Shown here: positions 7,452 through 16,282 of the stretch, piece after piece
How positions within the stretch are numbered: position 1 is the stretch's first letter
Layout of the letters: the number at the start of each line of letters is the position of its first letter
Virus record (IMG/VR): IMGVR_UViG_3300031963_000817
Coordinates: 1-26,333 of that record
Reading direction: 5' to 3' (one strand)
Length of the DNA: 26,333 nucleotides
Origin: a virus
Translations under genes and position numbers: made by a program
Notes under the pieces: model-generated
The model's database searches: none
What the model saw: only the letters and a program-made list of their open reading frames with translations
Told to the model about the DNA's origin: nothing

Positions 7452-7855
7452 AGCTGACGCCCAAGGACGAAGCCCATCTCAAGAAGCTCCACCCCGATCT
7501 TGCGCGGGTGGTGCGCCGTGCTGCCGCCATCTGGCCGCACAAGGACCGCATTTTTTTCATCACCTGTTCGCTGCGCACTCTTGCGGAGCAGAAGGTTCTC
7601 GTCGCCGCAGGCGCATCCAAGACGATGCGCTCCCGGCACTTACCGGGCAAGACCAATAAACTCTCCCACGCAGTCGATTTTGCCATCAAGCTCAACGGCA
7701 AGGTCCGTTGGGATGAGCCACTGTTCAAGCAACTCGGCCCCATCGTGAAGAAGGCCGCGAAGGATGTCGGTGTCCCGGTTGAGTGGGGCGGCGACTGGAA
7801 AACCTTCAGCGACAAACCACATTTTCAACTGCCGTGGAAGAAGTACCCCGGCTAA
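7448..7855 (+). CDS. M15-family peptidoglycan peptidase (endolysin)
   Basis: This 135-aa single-domain protein starts at GTG 7448, overlapping the previous TGA, with GAGGAGG at 7431-7437. It carries the hallmarks of the zinc L-alanyl-D-glutamate / D,D-peptidase family M15: SLRTLAEQ (41-48), SRH with H64, HAVDF with D77, and a C-terminal WKTFSDKPHFQLP with H125. H64, D77 and H125 are the expected zinc ligands, and D116 or nearby acidic residues are catalytic candidates. It has no signal peptide or TAT/SAR segment, so it needs the downstream holin for release. It cleaves cross-link peptides of the cell wall at the end of infection. The length is typical for the compact phage forms. Confidence 0.9.
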   Translation: MKLTPKDEAHLKKLHPDLARVVRRAAAIWPHKDRIFFITCSLRTLAEQKVLVAAGASKTMRSRHLPGKTNKLSHAVDFAIKLNGKVRWDEPLFKQLGPIVKKAAKDVGVPVEWGGDWKTFSDKPHFQLPWKKYPG

Positions 7856-7858
7856 CAC

Positions 7859-7863
7859 AGGAG
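7859..7863 (+). promoter_or_regulatory. Ribosome binding site fixing the holin start
   Basis: AGGAG ends 6 nt before ATG 7870. It rules out the longer in-frame reading from GTG 7783, which would overlap the peptidase gene by 73 bp and lacks a comparable site. Confidence 0.65.
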
Positions 7864-7869
7864 ACGTGT

Positions 7870-8040
7870 ATGTTCACTTCGATTGACAAGGCGCTTGTCG
7901 CACTCATCATGGGTCTGCTGTTCATCGTGCAGACCTACACTGGGTTCAACCTTTCTTGGATCAGCGCCGAAACGGTGACGACCATCATCGGTCTGCTGAC
8001 CCCGGTTCTTGTCTGGGCGATCCCCAACAAGAAGGCGTGA
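7870..8040 (+). CDS. Two-TM phage holin
   Basis: ATG 7870 follows AGGAG by 6 nt and gives a 56-aa protein. Two hydrophobic segments are clear: residues about 8-27 (ALVALIMGLLFIVQTYTGF) and about 34-52 (ETVTTIIGLLTPVLVWAIP). They are joined by a short loop (NLSWISA), and a small basic tail NKKA ends the protein. Size and topology match class II holins, which form the membrane lesions that release endolysin. It lies directly after the M15 peptidase and its stop is one base from the next ATG, so it is part of the lysis cassette. No anti-holin start (dual Met) is obvious. Confidence 0.75.
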   Translation: MFTSIDKALVALIMGLLFIVQTYTGFNLSWISAETVTTIIGLLTPVLVWAIPNKKA

Positions 8041-8041
8041 C

Positions 8042-8287
8042 ATGGCTTGGCAGGAGGGAGTGGCGGTCCTGTTGGTGTGCATCGGCCTTCTGGCCGGTGC
8101 GTTCATATATGGCCGTCGCCCTTCCTTCTGGATTGAGTTCGGTGTCCGCGTGTTCACGGCGCTGAAGCCGAAGATTTTCGAGTACCTGCGGCGCAACACC
8201 CCGGAGGTCGAAGCACGGATGCACGAGTGTATTCGACGCGGCGGGGAGTGGGATAACTTCAAGAAGCGGTGTAGGGATCGGCGGTAA
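8042..8287 (+). CDS. Small single-TM protein with C-terminal basic two-Cys tail
   Basis: ATG 8042 lies one base after the holin stop; a longer frame reading upstream to 8009 would overlap the holin and is not needed. The 81-aa product has a single membrane segment at about residues 6-25 (GVAVLLVCIGLLAGAFIYG), an amphipathic middle (EFGVRVFTALKPKIFEYLRR) and a basic tail with two cysteines (CIRRGGEWDNFKKRC). It overlaps the next gene by TAATG. It could be a spanin-like or holin-regulating protein given its place, but it lacks a coiled coil and a lipobox. I do not recognise the family with certainty. Confidence 0.6.
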   Translation: MAWQEGVAVLLVCIGLLAGAFIYGRRPSFWIEFGVRVFTALKPKIFEYLRRNTPEVEARMHECIRRGGEWDNFKKRCRDRR

Positions 8288-10905
8288 TGGCTGGCATCAA
8301 GATTTCAAACTTTCTGGGTATCGCGCCGAAGATTTCCCCGGAGCTTCTTGGTGCGCAGTTTGCGCAGGTTGCCGTGAATGCCAAGCTCTACTCTGGCGAT
8401 CTTATCCCTTACCGCAATCCGAAAGATGTGGGTGACACGTTTCGTGCTGGCACGGCGCAGACCATCTACCCGATGCGCGATCCCAACGATCCGACGATCA
8501 ACAAGTGGCTGTCGTGGCTGACTGACGTTGATATCGCCGTACCGACGACGCTGGAAGAGAACGAGCAGCGCATCTACTACACGGGTGACGGCGCTCCGAA
8601 GGTTACCGACTACGCGATGGCGATCAGCGGTGGCGGGCCGTATCCGGCGTCTTCGTATGACCTTGGACTCCCCCTCCCTTCGGTGAAGCCGACCACTTCG
8701 TTCACGGCGTTTTCCGAGAAGACGACCAGCACGATTGAGCGCGACGGCAACAACACTGCAAAGATCGTCACGACGGCAGCGCATGGCCTCATCACTGGCA
8801 CGAACATCAGCGTTGCCAAGTTGACCTATCGCACCGGTACGTATTCACGTACCGGCAGCACGGTCACCGTCACCCTCAACGGCCATGGTTATGACACCGG
8901 CACGCAGCTTTACATGACCTTTGAGCCGTGGACGACGGCAGCGGTGACGAACCAGAACGGTCTTGTCCAGACCGGGACCTATGTCATCACGAACACCGGC
9001 ACCAACACCTTCACCTTCGAGGACCCGGCGAACAACGGTGCAACTACCGGCACGCCCGATGTCTACGTCGGCCTATACGACTTCAACACCAACGAAGCTG
9101 AAGTCACGGTGGTGGACAGCACGACGTTCACCTACCCGTCCATTGGTCCCAAGACGCCGACAATCTCTGTCTCGACCGGCAAGATCAATCTCGCGGGTAA
9201 TCCGCAGAGCCGCAAGTATGTGTACACTTGGCTGACCCCGTGGGGTGAAGAGTCGATCCCCAGCGAACCGTCTGATGCGATCTACATCCGCGAAGGGCAG
9301 GTTGTCACTGTCGGCACTCTCCCGACCGCGAAGCCTTCGGGAAACAACAACGTCCGTGGGTTCCGCCTTTATCGCACGGTGACCGGTGCGACGGGCACGG
9401 CGTATCTTCGCCTCAAGACCGTGTACTTCTCCAACACACTGGTGTCCGCTTCGCGCACGACGAACGTGGCGACGGTCAAGACCACACATCCGCACATGCT
9501 TGTCGTAGGCGACAAGATCAAGATCACGAGCGTAGCCTTCGGTGGATCACCCGACACGAGCTTCAATGCGACCGACGCCCTCGTCGCGTCCGTCGTAGAC
9601 AAGTACACCTTCACTTACGCCAGCACCGGTACGAACAAGGCGACGACCGCCACATCGGCAGGCACGCTGTTCTGGGATATCGCGGAACCCGACAGTTCCA
9701 CCTCGCGGTACTATGAGTCCACCACATTTGTGGATGACTACGATGTCAGCGGTCTGAGCATCGGTCTGGACACTGTCAATGCCGATGCGCCGGATGCGAA
9801 CATGAAGGGCCTCGCCATGGCCCACAACAACATCCTGATCGGCTTCGTGGAGAACGAACTCTGCTTCTCGGAGCCGGGGCGTCCGTGGTCTTGGCCGATT
9901 GCCTATCGCCTTGTGTTCGAGTACCCCATCGTCGCCGTCGCGCCGGTCGCGGGTTCGATCCTCGTGATGACCACGGAATACCCGTATATCGTTGACGGTA
10001 CTGTTCCTGAGAACATGGGTTCGCGCCGCATCGACATCCCGCTGCCTTGCACCTCGAAGCGCGGCGTGACCAATATGGGCACCTCCGTCATGTATCCGAC
10101 GTGGGGCGGCATCGCCATGTATGGCCCGGATACGGGCGCAGTTCTCGTCACCAAGGCACTCTACGACTTCGACTCGTGGAAGGAAGCATACGACCCCACG
10201 ACGATGATTGCTGAGTTCTATAACGGCAAGTATTTCTGTTCGCACAGCGATGGTTCGTTCATCTTTGAGCGAGACGATCAGGTCGGCGGTGTGTTCGTCA
10301 CGACGCCCATCAGGTTCAGCGCGTCCTATTACGACGGGCGCTACGACAAGTTCTACTTCACCACCGATGATGTTGATATCATCTATGAGTGGGATGCTTC
10401 CGATCAGCCGCTTCTGTCACTGGAATGGAAGTCCAAGGTCTTCGTTGACAAGGGCTATATGAACATCGGCGCTGCCCGCGTCGTTGCGGACTACAGTTCG
10501 TCTTCGGAAGAAGCCGATGCGATTACGGCGTTCAACCTCGAAGTCGTCGCGTTCAACACGACCCTGTGGACCTATGTCCCGCAACTTGGCGTTCTCAACG
10601 GCCCGCTCAGCTACACTGACCCGGATACGCTGACCACGGTCGATCCGCTCGGCACGCTCAACACGGTGATGTTCAATGGCGACCAGTTCATGCAGTACCG
10701 CCTCGAACCGGTCGGTTCCTACTTCGTGAACTTCAAGCTCTGGGCCAACAAGATACAGATCGCAGATGTGGTGATCTCGGACTCTGACATCTTCCGTCTC
10801 CCCACAGGGTACAAGTCCGATACGTTCGAGGTGTCGGTGTCAGGTTCTGCCCGCATCCGGTCGATCCACTTCGGTGAGACCCCAGCAGGATTGGTGAACG
10901 TATGA
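8287..10905 (+). CDS. Tail nozzle / tubular protein B-like structural protein (872 aa)
   Basis: The protein opens with MAGIKISNFLGIAPKISPEL, a recurrent start in podovirus tail proteins, then NAKLYSGDLIPYRNP. The segment YVYTWLTPWGEESIPSEPSD followed by RGFRLYRTVTG is a hallmark I associate with nozzle (T7 gp12-like) proteins. Inserted beta modules of the HGL-x-TG-x type occur at about residues 159-290 (HGLITG at 166, HGYDTG at 200) and 388-465 (HPHMLVVGD at 401). The C-terminal half contains propeller-like stretches such as YNGKYFCSHSDGSFIFERDD. Start ATG 8287 overlaps the prior stop, and the stop overlaps the next ATG (ATGA). It probably forms the distal tail tube contacting fibres. The assignment is inferred from motifs and gene order. 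Confidence 0.65.
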   Translation: MAGIKISNFLGIAPKISPELLGAQFAQVAVNAKLYSGDLIPYRNPKDVGDTFRAGTAQTIYPMRDPNDPTINKWLSWLTDVDIAVPTTLEENEQRIYYTGDGAPKVTDYAMAISGGGPYPASSYDLGLPLPSVKPTTSFTAFSEKTTSTIERDGNNTAKIVTTAAHGLITGTNISVAKLTYRTGTYSRTGSTVTVTLNGHGYDTGTQLYMTFEPWTTAAVTNQNGLVQTGTYVITNTGTNTFTFEDPANNGATTGTPDVYVGLYDFNTNEAEVTVVDSTTFTYPSIGPKTPTISVSTGKINLAGNPQSRKYVYTWLTPWGEESIPSEPSDAIYIREGQVVTVGTLPTAKPSGNNNVRGFRLYRTVTGATGTAYLRLKTVYFSNTLVSASRTTNVATVKTTHPHMLVVGDKIKITSVAFGGSPDTSFNATDALVASVVDKYTFTYASTGTNKATTATSAGTLFWDIAEPDSSTSRYYESTTFVDDYDVSGLSIGLDTVNADAPDANMKGLAMAHNNILIGFVENELCFSEPGRPWSWPIAYRLVFEYPIVAVAPVAGSILVMTTEYPYIVDGTVPENMGSRRIDIPLPCTSKRGVTNMGTSVMYPTWGGIAMYGPDTGAVLVTKALYDFDSWKEAYDPTTMIAEFYNGKYFCSHSDGSFIFERDDQVGGVFVTTPIRFSASYYDGRYDKFYFTTDDVDIIYEWDASDQPLLSLEWKSKVFVDKGYMNIGAARVVADYSSSSEEADAITAFNLEVVAFNTTLWTYVPQLGVLNGPLSYTDPDTLTTVDPLGTLNTVMFNGDQFMQYRLEPVGSYFVNFKLWANKIQIADVVISDSDIFRLPTGYKSDTFEVSVSGSARIRSIHFGETPAGLVNV

Positions 10906-11207
10906 GTTTTGCTGCTCTTCCTCCGGTTCCGCAGTCTGGCCTCACCGAGGCCGAGTATCGCCTGCTGGCTGCGATCCACGAGAATATCAACCTGCTCACC
11001 GGGCAGAGTACCCGTGTCAGCAAGGCTATCGTATCCGGGCAAGTCACGGTTGCGGGTGCCCCGGCTGGGAGTGCAACTCCGGTTGCAGTTTCCGGGGCTG
11101 CTGCCACTGACATCGCTCAGATAGCAGCCACTTTGCAGGTCCTCATTAACGATGTACAAGCATTGCGCGATACGGTAAACATACTCGTCGCACAGCTTCG
11201 TAGCTGA
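10902..11207 (+). CDS. Small helical virion-associated protein (101 aa)
   Basis: Start ATG 10902 overlaps the nozzle gene stop (ATGA). The product is Ala-rich: a helix (LTEAEYRLLAAIHENINLLT), a short beta hairpin region (VSGQVTVAGAPAGSATPVAV), then a C-terminal helix likely to self-associate (IAATLQVLINDVQALRDTVN). There is no signal peptide or TM segment. Small proteins of this type often lie between nozzle and internal-protein genes in related phages. Trimer- or hexamer-forming minor virion protein is a reasonable guess; no function can be read directly. Confidence 0.6.
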   Translation: MSFAALPPVPQSGLTEAEYRLLAAIHENINLLTGQSTRVSKAIVSGQVTVAGAPAGSATPVAVSGAAATDIAQIAATLQVLINDVQALRDTVNILVAQLRS

Positions 11208-11221
11208 TCAGGAGACATGGC

Positions 11222-12211
11222 ATGAAGAGAGGTGGGCTTAATCCAGAGGGCGGGTTCGACATCCGCAGACTCCTGCCCCAGAACCCCTATGTCAATGTCA
11301 ATCCAATGGCGACTGCTGCGCCAGTTGGGTCTTCGACCCCCATGTCGGGGTCGACACTCAACATTCGCGCACCGGGTATGCCGCCCGCTTACGCAGACGG
11401 GGGCAAGGTCATGCCTGCGGCGAAACTGGACGGGGGTGTTTTTGTTCGTGCCGCGACAAAAGCTGGATTGCCTGACGACATGAACACTCTGAACCAGATT
11501 GTTAATCTGGTTAACAAGGGCTACCAGCCAGATCAGGCGGCGATGATGGTAGCTCAGCAGGGTAAGTACGCAGACGGGGGAATGGTGCCTCCTGCCCCCA
11601 GTGCAGCCCCGCCGCAGGCCGGTATGGCACCCCAACAGCCCGGTCTTGCTCCATCAGGCGGGGCTGCACCCCAGCGCATGTCGCTCCAGCAGCTTCAGCA
11701 GGAAGCCCAGAAGTTCGCGCAGGCGAACCCGCAGGCAATACAACTCATCCGTGAGTCTCTGATGGAGGGCGTCCAGTCGGGTGACGTGACCCCGCAGCAG
11801 ATCACGATGCTGGTTCAGATGGCGGTCGCCGCCGCCCAGAACCCTGAACTCTACCCCCGCCTTCGCCAGATGGCGATCCAGCAGGACTTGGCTGACGAAG
11901 AAGACCTGCCCATGCAATACGATCAGGGCATCGTCTTCTCGCTCATCGTGGCTGGTACTGCGATGCAGCAGGCCGGTGGTGCAATGCAGCAGGCTCCTGC
12001 TACTCCCGCCCCGCAGGGCGCGACTGCCATGATGAAGGAAGGCGGGCACATCCCCATGACCCGCAGCCCCACGGGCGACAACACAGGCCGCGCCGACGAC
12101 ATCCCGATCCGCGTCTCCGGTGGTGAGTACGTCATCCCGAAGCACGTCGTGGAGCGCAAGGGCACGGAGTTCTTCGACAAGCTCATCGGTAAGGATAAGG
12201 TGCAGGCATGA
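11222..12211 (+). CDS. Internal-virion/assembly protein with GGEYVIP motif (329 aa)
   Basis: ATG 11222 follows GGAG (11211-11214) by 7 nt. The N-terminal half is rich in Pro, Gly and Met and has two copies of a YADGG motif (in PAYADGGKVMP and KYADGGMVPP). A Gln/Ala helical region follows (SLQQLQQEAQKFAQANPQAI). Near the C-terminus is a conserved-looking block: RADDIPIRVSGGEYVIPKHV, with SGGEYVIP at residues 299-306, then RKGTEFFDKLI. I have seen this GEYVIP...KG..FFDKL block in many uncharacterised phage proteins encoded beside tape-measure or internal core genes. Position before the ejection proteins supports a scaffold or internal core role. ATGA overlap couples it to the next gene. Confidence 0.6.
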   Translation: MKRGGLNPEGGFDIRRLLPQNPYVNVNPMATAAPVGSSTPMSGSTLNIRAPGMPPAYADGGKVMPAAKLDGGVFVRAATKAGLPDDMNTLNQIVNLVNKGYQPDQAAMMVAQQGKYADGGMVPPAPSAAPPQAGMAPQQPGLAPSGGAAPQRMSLQQLQQEAQKFAQANPQAIQLIRESLMEGVQSGDVTPQQITMLVQMAVAAAQNPELYPRLRQMAIQQDLADEEDLPMQYDQGIVFSLIVAGTAMQQAGGAMQQAPATPAPQGATAMMKEGGHIPMTRSPTGDNTGRADDIPIRVSGGEYVIPKHVVERKGTEFFDKLIGKDKVQA

Positions 12212-13434
12212 CCCAGATCACTTACATCAAGTCGGCGCTGAACCACTCTTCGGCCATGACGACCCCCGCCGTGGCACTCACCGAGTTCGGCCTGTGGGGT
12301 AGCATCAAGAAGGCGTTCAAGAAATACGCCAAGCCCCTCGCCGCCATCGTCGGTATTGCTGCGTCCATCGCGGTGCCCTTCATCGCCCCGGCTGTTGCTG
12401 GTGTTATCTTTGGTGGAACAGCCCTTGCCACAGGTGCCATCGGCGCTGCCATCGCAGGCGCTGGACTCGGTGCCGCCGCAGGTGCCCTGACGGCCTACGG
12501 CACAGGACAGAACGTCCTCATGGGTGCTGGCCTTGGCCTTCTTGGCGGTGCTATCGGCGGCGGCTTTGCGGGTTATAGCCAGACAGGAGGGCTGTTCGGC
12601 GCTCTTTCTCCGTCGCAGGCACCCGCTTCTGGCCTTGGTGCCCTGCCATCGGTTGGTGGTATTTCCCCTGCCGGTACTGTAACTGGCGCAGCAGGTGAGA
12701 CTTGGAATGTCGTCCAGACGGTGCCCGGTTCTGCGGGCACTGTGACTGCTACTCCCGTCTCTGCCACGGCTACCCCCGGCATCGGCTCCAAGCTGCTCAA
12801 CGCAGCCATTCAGGCGGCTCCGGGTGCCATCGGCACCGTCGTTGCCGGTCTGTCGGACGCCGACGCCGCGCAGGCGCAGGCAGAACTTCAGGCTGAGATG
12901 GCCCGTCTTCAGCAGTCCGACATGGCTGCGTACCAGAAGGCCCGCGAACTCTACGACACGCTGGTCGCCACATACGGTCAGATTGACCCCACGGCCCTCG
13001 CGCAGTCTGCTGAAGCTGACGTTCAGCGCCGGGTGGCGCAGCAGTCCAGTGAGAACCTCCGTAATATTGAGATGTCAGGTGGTGCATCTGGCAAGCAGTA
13101 CAAGGAAGCTGAAGAGCGCAGGCTGCAAATCGAAGGCGCAGGTATGGGGTCCACTGCCTACGGCAATGAGTACTGGCGGTCCTTCGGTGCAAAGCTGCAA
13201 GGTCTGGCTGGCTTGCAGCCGCCGCGCTACCAGAGTTCGACTTCCGGCTACCTTGAAGGTAACCTTTCCCGCGCAGAGCGGGGTCAGGCCGGTCTTGCTT
13301 CTGACATTGCTGGCATCCTCACACCCTTCGCGGAAGAGTTCAGACCGCGTAACACGACACTGACGAGCGCGGACGAGGAAGAGCTACGGGTACGCAGGCG
13401 ACTGGGTGATCGTAATTTCGCATCGTTTGAATGA
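12208..13434 (+). CDS. Putative DNA-ejection (gp14-like) internal membrane-active protein
   Basis: This 408-aa protein has a long Gly/Ala-rich hydrophobic region at about residues 45-125 (PLAAIVGIAASIAVPFIAPA; later LGLLGGAIGGGFAGY) that could insert into membranes as glycine-zipper helices. After a Pro/Thr-rich linker comes a long amphipathic coiled-coil region (AQAQAELQAEMARLQQSDMA ... EERRLQIEGAGMGSTAYGN). This layout matches the smaller ejection protein of T7-like phages (gp14), which forms the outer-membrane pore for DNA delivery. It starts by ATGA overlap with the upstream gene; an internal ATG at 12256 is an alternative. The role is inferred from layout and from the two large ejection-type genes downstream. 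Confidence 0.6.
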   Translation: MTQITYIKSALNHSSAMTTPAVALTEFGLWGSIKKAFKKYAKPLAAIVGIAASIAVPFIAPAVAGVIFGGTALATGAIGAAIAGAGLGAAAGALTAYGTGQNVLMGAGLGLLGGAIGGGFAGYSQTGGLFGALSPSQAPASGLGALPSVGGISPAGTVTGAAGETWNVVQTVPGSAGTVTATPVSATATPGIGSKLLNAAIQAAPGAIGTVVAGLSDADAAQAQAELQAEMARLQQSDMAAYQKARELYDTLVATYGQIDPTALAQSAEADVQRRVAQQSSENLRNIEMSGGASGKQYKEAEERRLQIEGAGMGSTAYGNEYWRSFGAKLQGLAGLQPPRYQSSTSGYLEGNLSRAERGQAGLASDIAGILTPFAEEFRPRNTTLTSADEEELRVRRRLGDRNFASFE

Positions 13435-13452
13435 TAACGGAAAGACCATCTG

Positions 13453-16272
13453 ATGGCATACACTCCGGGTCTTTACACTACCGCAAGCTCGGTTGCTGCT
13501 CTTGAACGTGAGCGTTACGCCAAAGCGCAGGAACTGAATGAACAGCGTGCGGCACGCGAACGCGCAGGTCTGATGCGTCAGCAGCAGGCGGGGCTGGATC
13601 AATTCACCGCTGGTCTGACGCCCCGGTCTGAAGTTGCGCTCCCCGATTGGGCTGCTCCTGCGGCCCCGCCCATGCCGCCCGGTATGACTTCTCCGAAGCC
13701 GGGAAGTGGCGGTGCTGCCGATGCTGGCGGTGCTGCTGGTGTGTCTTATGAGCGCGACCGCGCCGTGCAAAGGCGCAAGCTCCTTGAGGGACAGTACAAT
13801 TCTGAACTTGCTGCCCAGAAGGCTGAGATCGACAGCCTTGGGCGTGAGAAGTATATCCTTGAGCAGCAGTTGCGAGTGGCCCCGCCCAACATGCAGCCGC
13901 GCATTCGCGCTGCGCTTACAAAACTTGATGGAGATATTGCTACCAAGGTCGGCGGTACTCGTGAGCGTGTGACCTTCTTTAATGATATCTTCACGACTAT
14001 CGATGAGGCGATCCGTACCGGTGACTACAAGCGTGCAAACCTTGCCGCTCAGTCTGTAAGCGAACTTCCGGCTGCACAGCCCCGTGGGACCATGCCGGAA
14101 CGTGAAACGCAGCCCCGTGGTGTCGGTGAGAGCGGCAGGGCAAATGCCATCCCGGCTCCCGACTCCATCGGGTTTACCGGTGCTGTCGCTCCCGCCCCCG
14201 GCGCTCCCGGCACTGCCCCCGCTTCTCGCGCAGGTCTGGCTGGTCTGCCGCCGTATGTTGTTGATACACCATCCAGCGCCCTGCCCCCCGGTGGCGGCGG
14301 ATATGAGCCGAAGTCGTATCTACCGCCAGCGGCCAATGCGACAGAAGCGTACAAGGCAAATCAGCGGGCTATTATCCAGTATAATCGTCTGCGCGGCTCC
14401 CTTATGACGAATGTTTTCGGGGATGCAGGTAGCTATCTTTTTGGTTCGCAGGCTGATTACGATACTCGCCAGACGATGAAGGCACGCAACACTGAAGCTC
14501 TTCAGTGGTTCGAGACACCTGCGGTAAAGGATTTCATGCTTGCCAACCCGGCAGCAATTGAAGAGGCTCAGAAAGACCCGTTTGGGTATTATCAGAAGTA
14601 CAAGGGTAGGTTTGGTAAAACTGCTAAAGGTCCAACCCCTGTCGCTGATGCCGCTGCTGCTCAGACTGCTACTGGTGGTAAGACGGACCTTCAGGCTGCG
14701 CCCGGTGTAACTCCTCCGCAGACGCCTGAAGCTGTGGCTGGGGCTTATCCTGCTTTGGATATCCCAGCGGCTACGCCGCTCACGGGTGATCCGGCGCGTG
14801 TGAAGGCCATTACCGATTTTTCCGCGAGTGCAGTCGCTGAGCGCGTCCCTGAACGTCTTCCGCTTCTTGGTCCCGCCGTACAGTCGAAAAAGGGTCAGGA
14901 GTATCTGGCTCGCGCAGATGAGTTTGAAGTACCTCGTGCGGCGCTCGTTGCTGTCTGGGGTATTGAGAGTGCCTTTGGTAAGGACAAGCGCAAGAACCCC
15001 GTTTCCGGTACGTTTGGTGACTTCCATGTCCAGAAGGGTCAGCTTGATCTACTGAAGAAGTTCTACACCGACGAAGCATTCATTGCGGAATACGGCGTTC
15101 CGCCCAAGTTCACTGAGCTTGCCAATGAAATTTTTGCCGGTGGGATGGAGAAAGTAGAAAGCGTCGATGCGGCGCTGCTCCAACTCAAGATGATCGAAAT
15201 TCTCGGTATCCCCCCTAACCTCTGGGGTGCTGCGTATCAGGGTAACGCTTGGGATGTACTCAAGATGGGTGCGCCCACGGCTACGCACGATGCGGGCAAG
15301 GAAGGTATCGCTGGTCTTACCAACAGCGATTACAATGCGTACTTCGCTACGCTCTACAACGAAGCGCGTGTGGTTGCCAACACGCCGATGACCACTGATA
15401 CGGCGAGGCCGACCGAACTCTCTACCTTCAATCTGGAGAAGTACGACCGGGAGCAGGTGCGTGTCGAGTCCGATCTGAACTACAGCTACCAGACGGCGGA
15501 AACGGCGCGTGCCACCGCAACCAAGAAGTATCAGGACCTTCAGCGCCGCCTCGAAGTGGCGAAGCAGTTTGGCAGGTACGACGAAGCCCAGACGATCCTC
15601 GCTGAGATCGAAGGTGTTGCAACAAACCTGACGGATGTCGAGGACACGGTGCGACAGGCTGAGCGTGCCGCTGAACTCAAGATCGAAGAACTCAATCTGG
15701 CTCGTGTCGATGAGTACATCAACATTGCTGTCAACGAGTTGATGGTTAATAACAACCCGAAGCCGTTTGCGGACATGGTGTCTCGCGGCACTGGACAGCT
15801 TGTTGAGATTGTACCGGTCGAGAACTCTACGCTTGTTCAGGTGTATGTTAACAACGAACTCATCTCCGGTGGCGGTATCACCGCAACGGAAGCGCGGGAC
15901 CTGTTCTTGCCGAAGATTAAGGCGTCGGCAGCAGCCGAACAGGCAGCAACCGCCGAGAAGAACGCTGAGTTTGAGCGCGAAGTCCTTCTCGAAAAAGTGA
16001 AAATACAGGGTAAGATTGCTGAAGTCACGACGCTCGAAGAACTGAAGCAGAACGCAGAGTTCCAGAAGCTGATCGCTACCAACAAGCTGACGAAGTCCAG
16101 CGAAGAGATGGACCCTGTCTCAGGTAAGCTTGGTAAGATTGTCTTTACCGATGAGCGTGGTAACATCATCGAGTACACCATGGGTGCGGAGACGACAACG
16201 CCACAAGGGGTAGTGACAAGACCCCAGCCGCAGGTTAGGGTGACACGGGCTACCGGCGTTACGCCGCAATAA
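13453..16272 (+). CDS. Internal virion protein with SLT-type lytic transglycosylase domain
   Basis: This 939-aa protein begins with charged helices and a Pro/Gly/Ala-rich section up to about residue 440. A soluble-lytic-transglycosylase-like domain covers about 465-645: catalytic Glu505 in AVWGIESAFGKD, the GTFGDFHVQ turn replacing the usual GxxGxxQ, and AAYQGNA replacing AAYNAG. The last 280 residues are a long coiled-coil region (TATKKYQDLQRRLEVAKQFG ... LKIEELNLARVDEY). In T7-like virions an equivalent enzyme enters the envelope during ejection and opens the peptidoglycan for DNA passage. The gene lies between two other ejection-type genes. The start at 13453 has GGAAAG upstream. Confidence 0.75.
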   Translation: MAYTPGLYTTASSVAALERERYAKAQELNEQRAARERAGLMRQQQAGLDQFTAGLTPRSEVALPDWAAPAAPPMPPGMTSPKPGSGGAADAGGAAGVSYERDRAVQRRKLLEGQYNSELAAQKAEIDSLGREKYILEQQLRVAPPNMQPRIRAALTKLDGDIATKVGGTRERVTFFNDIFTTIDEAIRTGDYKRANLAAQSVSELPAAQPRGTMPERETQPRGVGESGRANAIPAPDSIGFTGAVAPAPGAPGTAPASRAGLAGLPPYVVDTPSSALPPGGGGYEPKSYLPPAANATEAYKANQRAIIQYNRLRGSLMTNVFGDAGSYLFGSQADYDTRQTMKARNTEALQWFETPAVKDFMLANPAAIEEAQKDPFGYYQKYKGRFGKTAKGPTPVADAAAAQTATGGKTDLQAAPGVTPPQTPEAVAGAYPALDIPAATPLTGDPARVKAITDFSASAVAERVPERLPLLGPAVQSKKGQEYLARADEFEVPRAALVAVWGIESAFGKDKRKNPVSGTFGDFHVQKGQLDLLKKFYTDEAFIAEYGVPPKFTELANEIFAGGMEKVESVDAALLQLKMIEILGIPPNLWGAAYQGNAWDVLKMGAPTATHDAGKEGIAGLTNSDYNAYFATLYNEARVVANTPMTTDTARPTELSTFNLEKYDREQVRVESDLNYSYQTAETARATATKKYQDLQRRLEVAKQFGRYDEAQTILAEIEGVATNLTDVEDTVRQAERAAELKIEELNLARVDEYINIAVNELMVNNNPKPFADMVSRGTGQLVEIVPVENSTLVQVYVNNELISGGGITATEARDLFLPKIKASAAAEQAATAEKNAEFEREVLLEKVKIQGKIAEVTTLEELKQNAEFQKLIATNKLTKSSEEMDPVSGKLGKIVFTDERGNIIEYTMGAETTTPQGVVTRPQPQVRVTRATGVTPQ

Positions 16273-16282
16273 GGGTATCGTT

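Noticed and set aside
7783-7869. GTG start giving the holin a 29-residue N-terminal extension
   Set aside because: It would overlap the peptidase gene and bypass the AGGAG site at 7859-7863.
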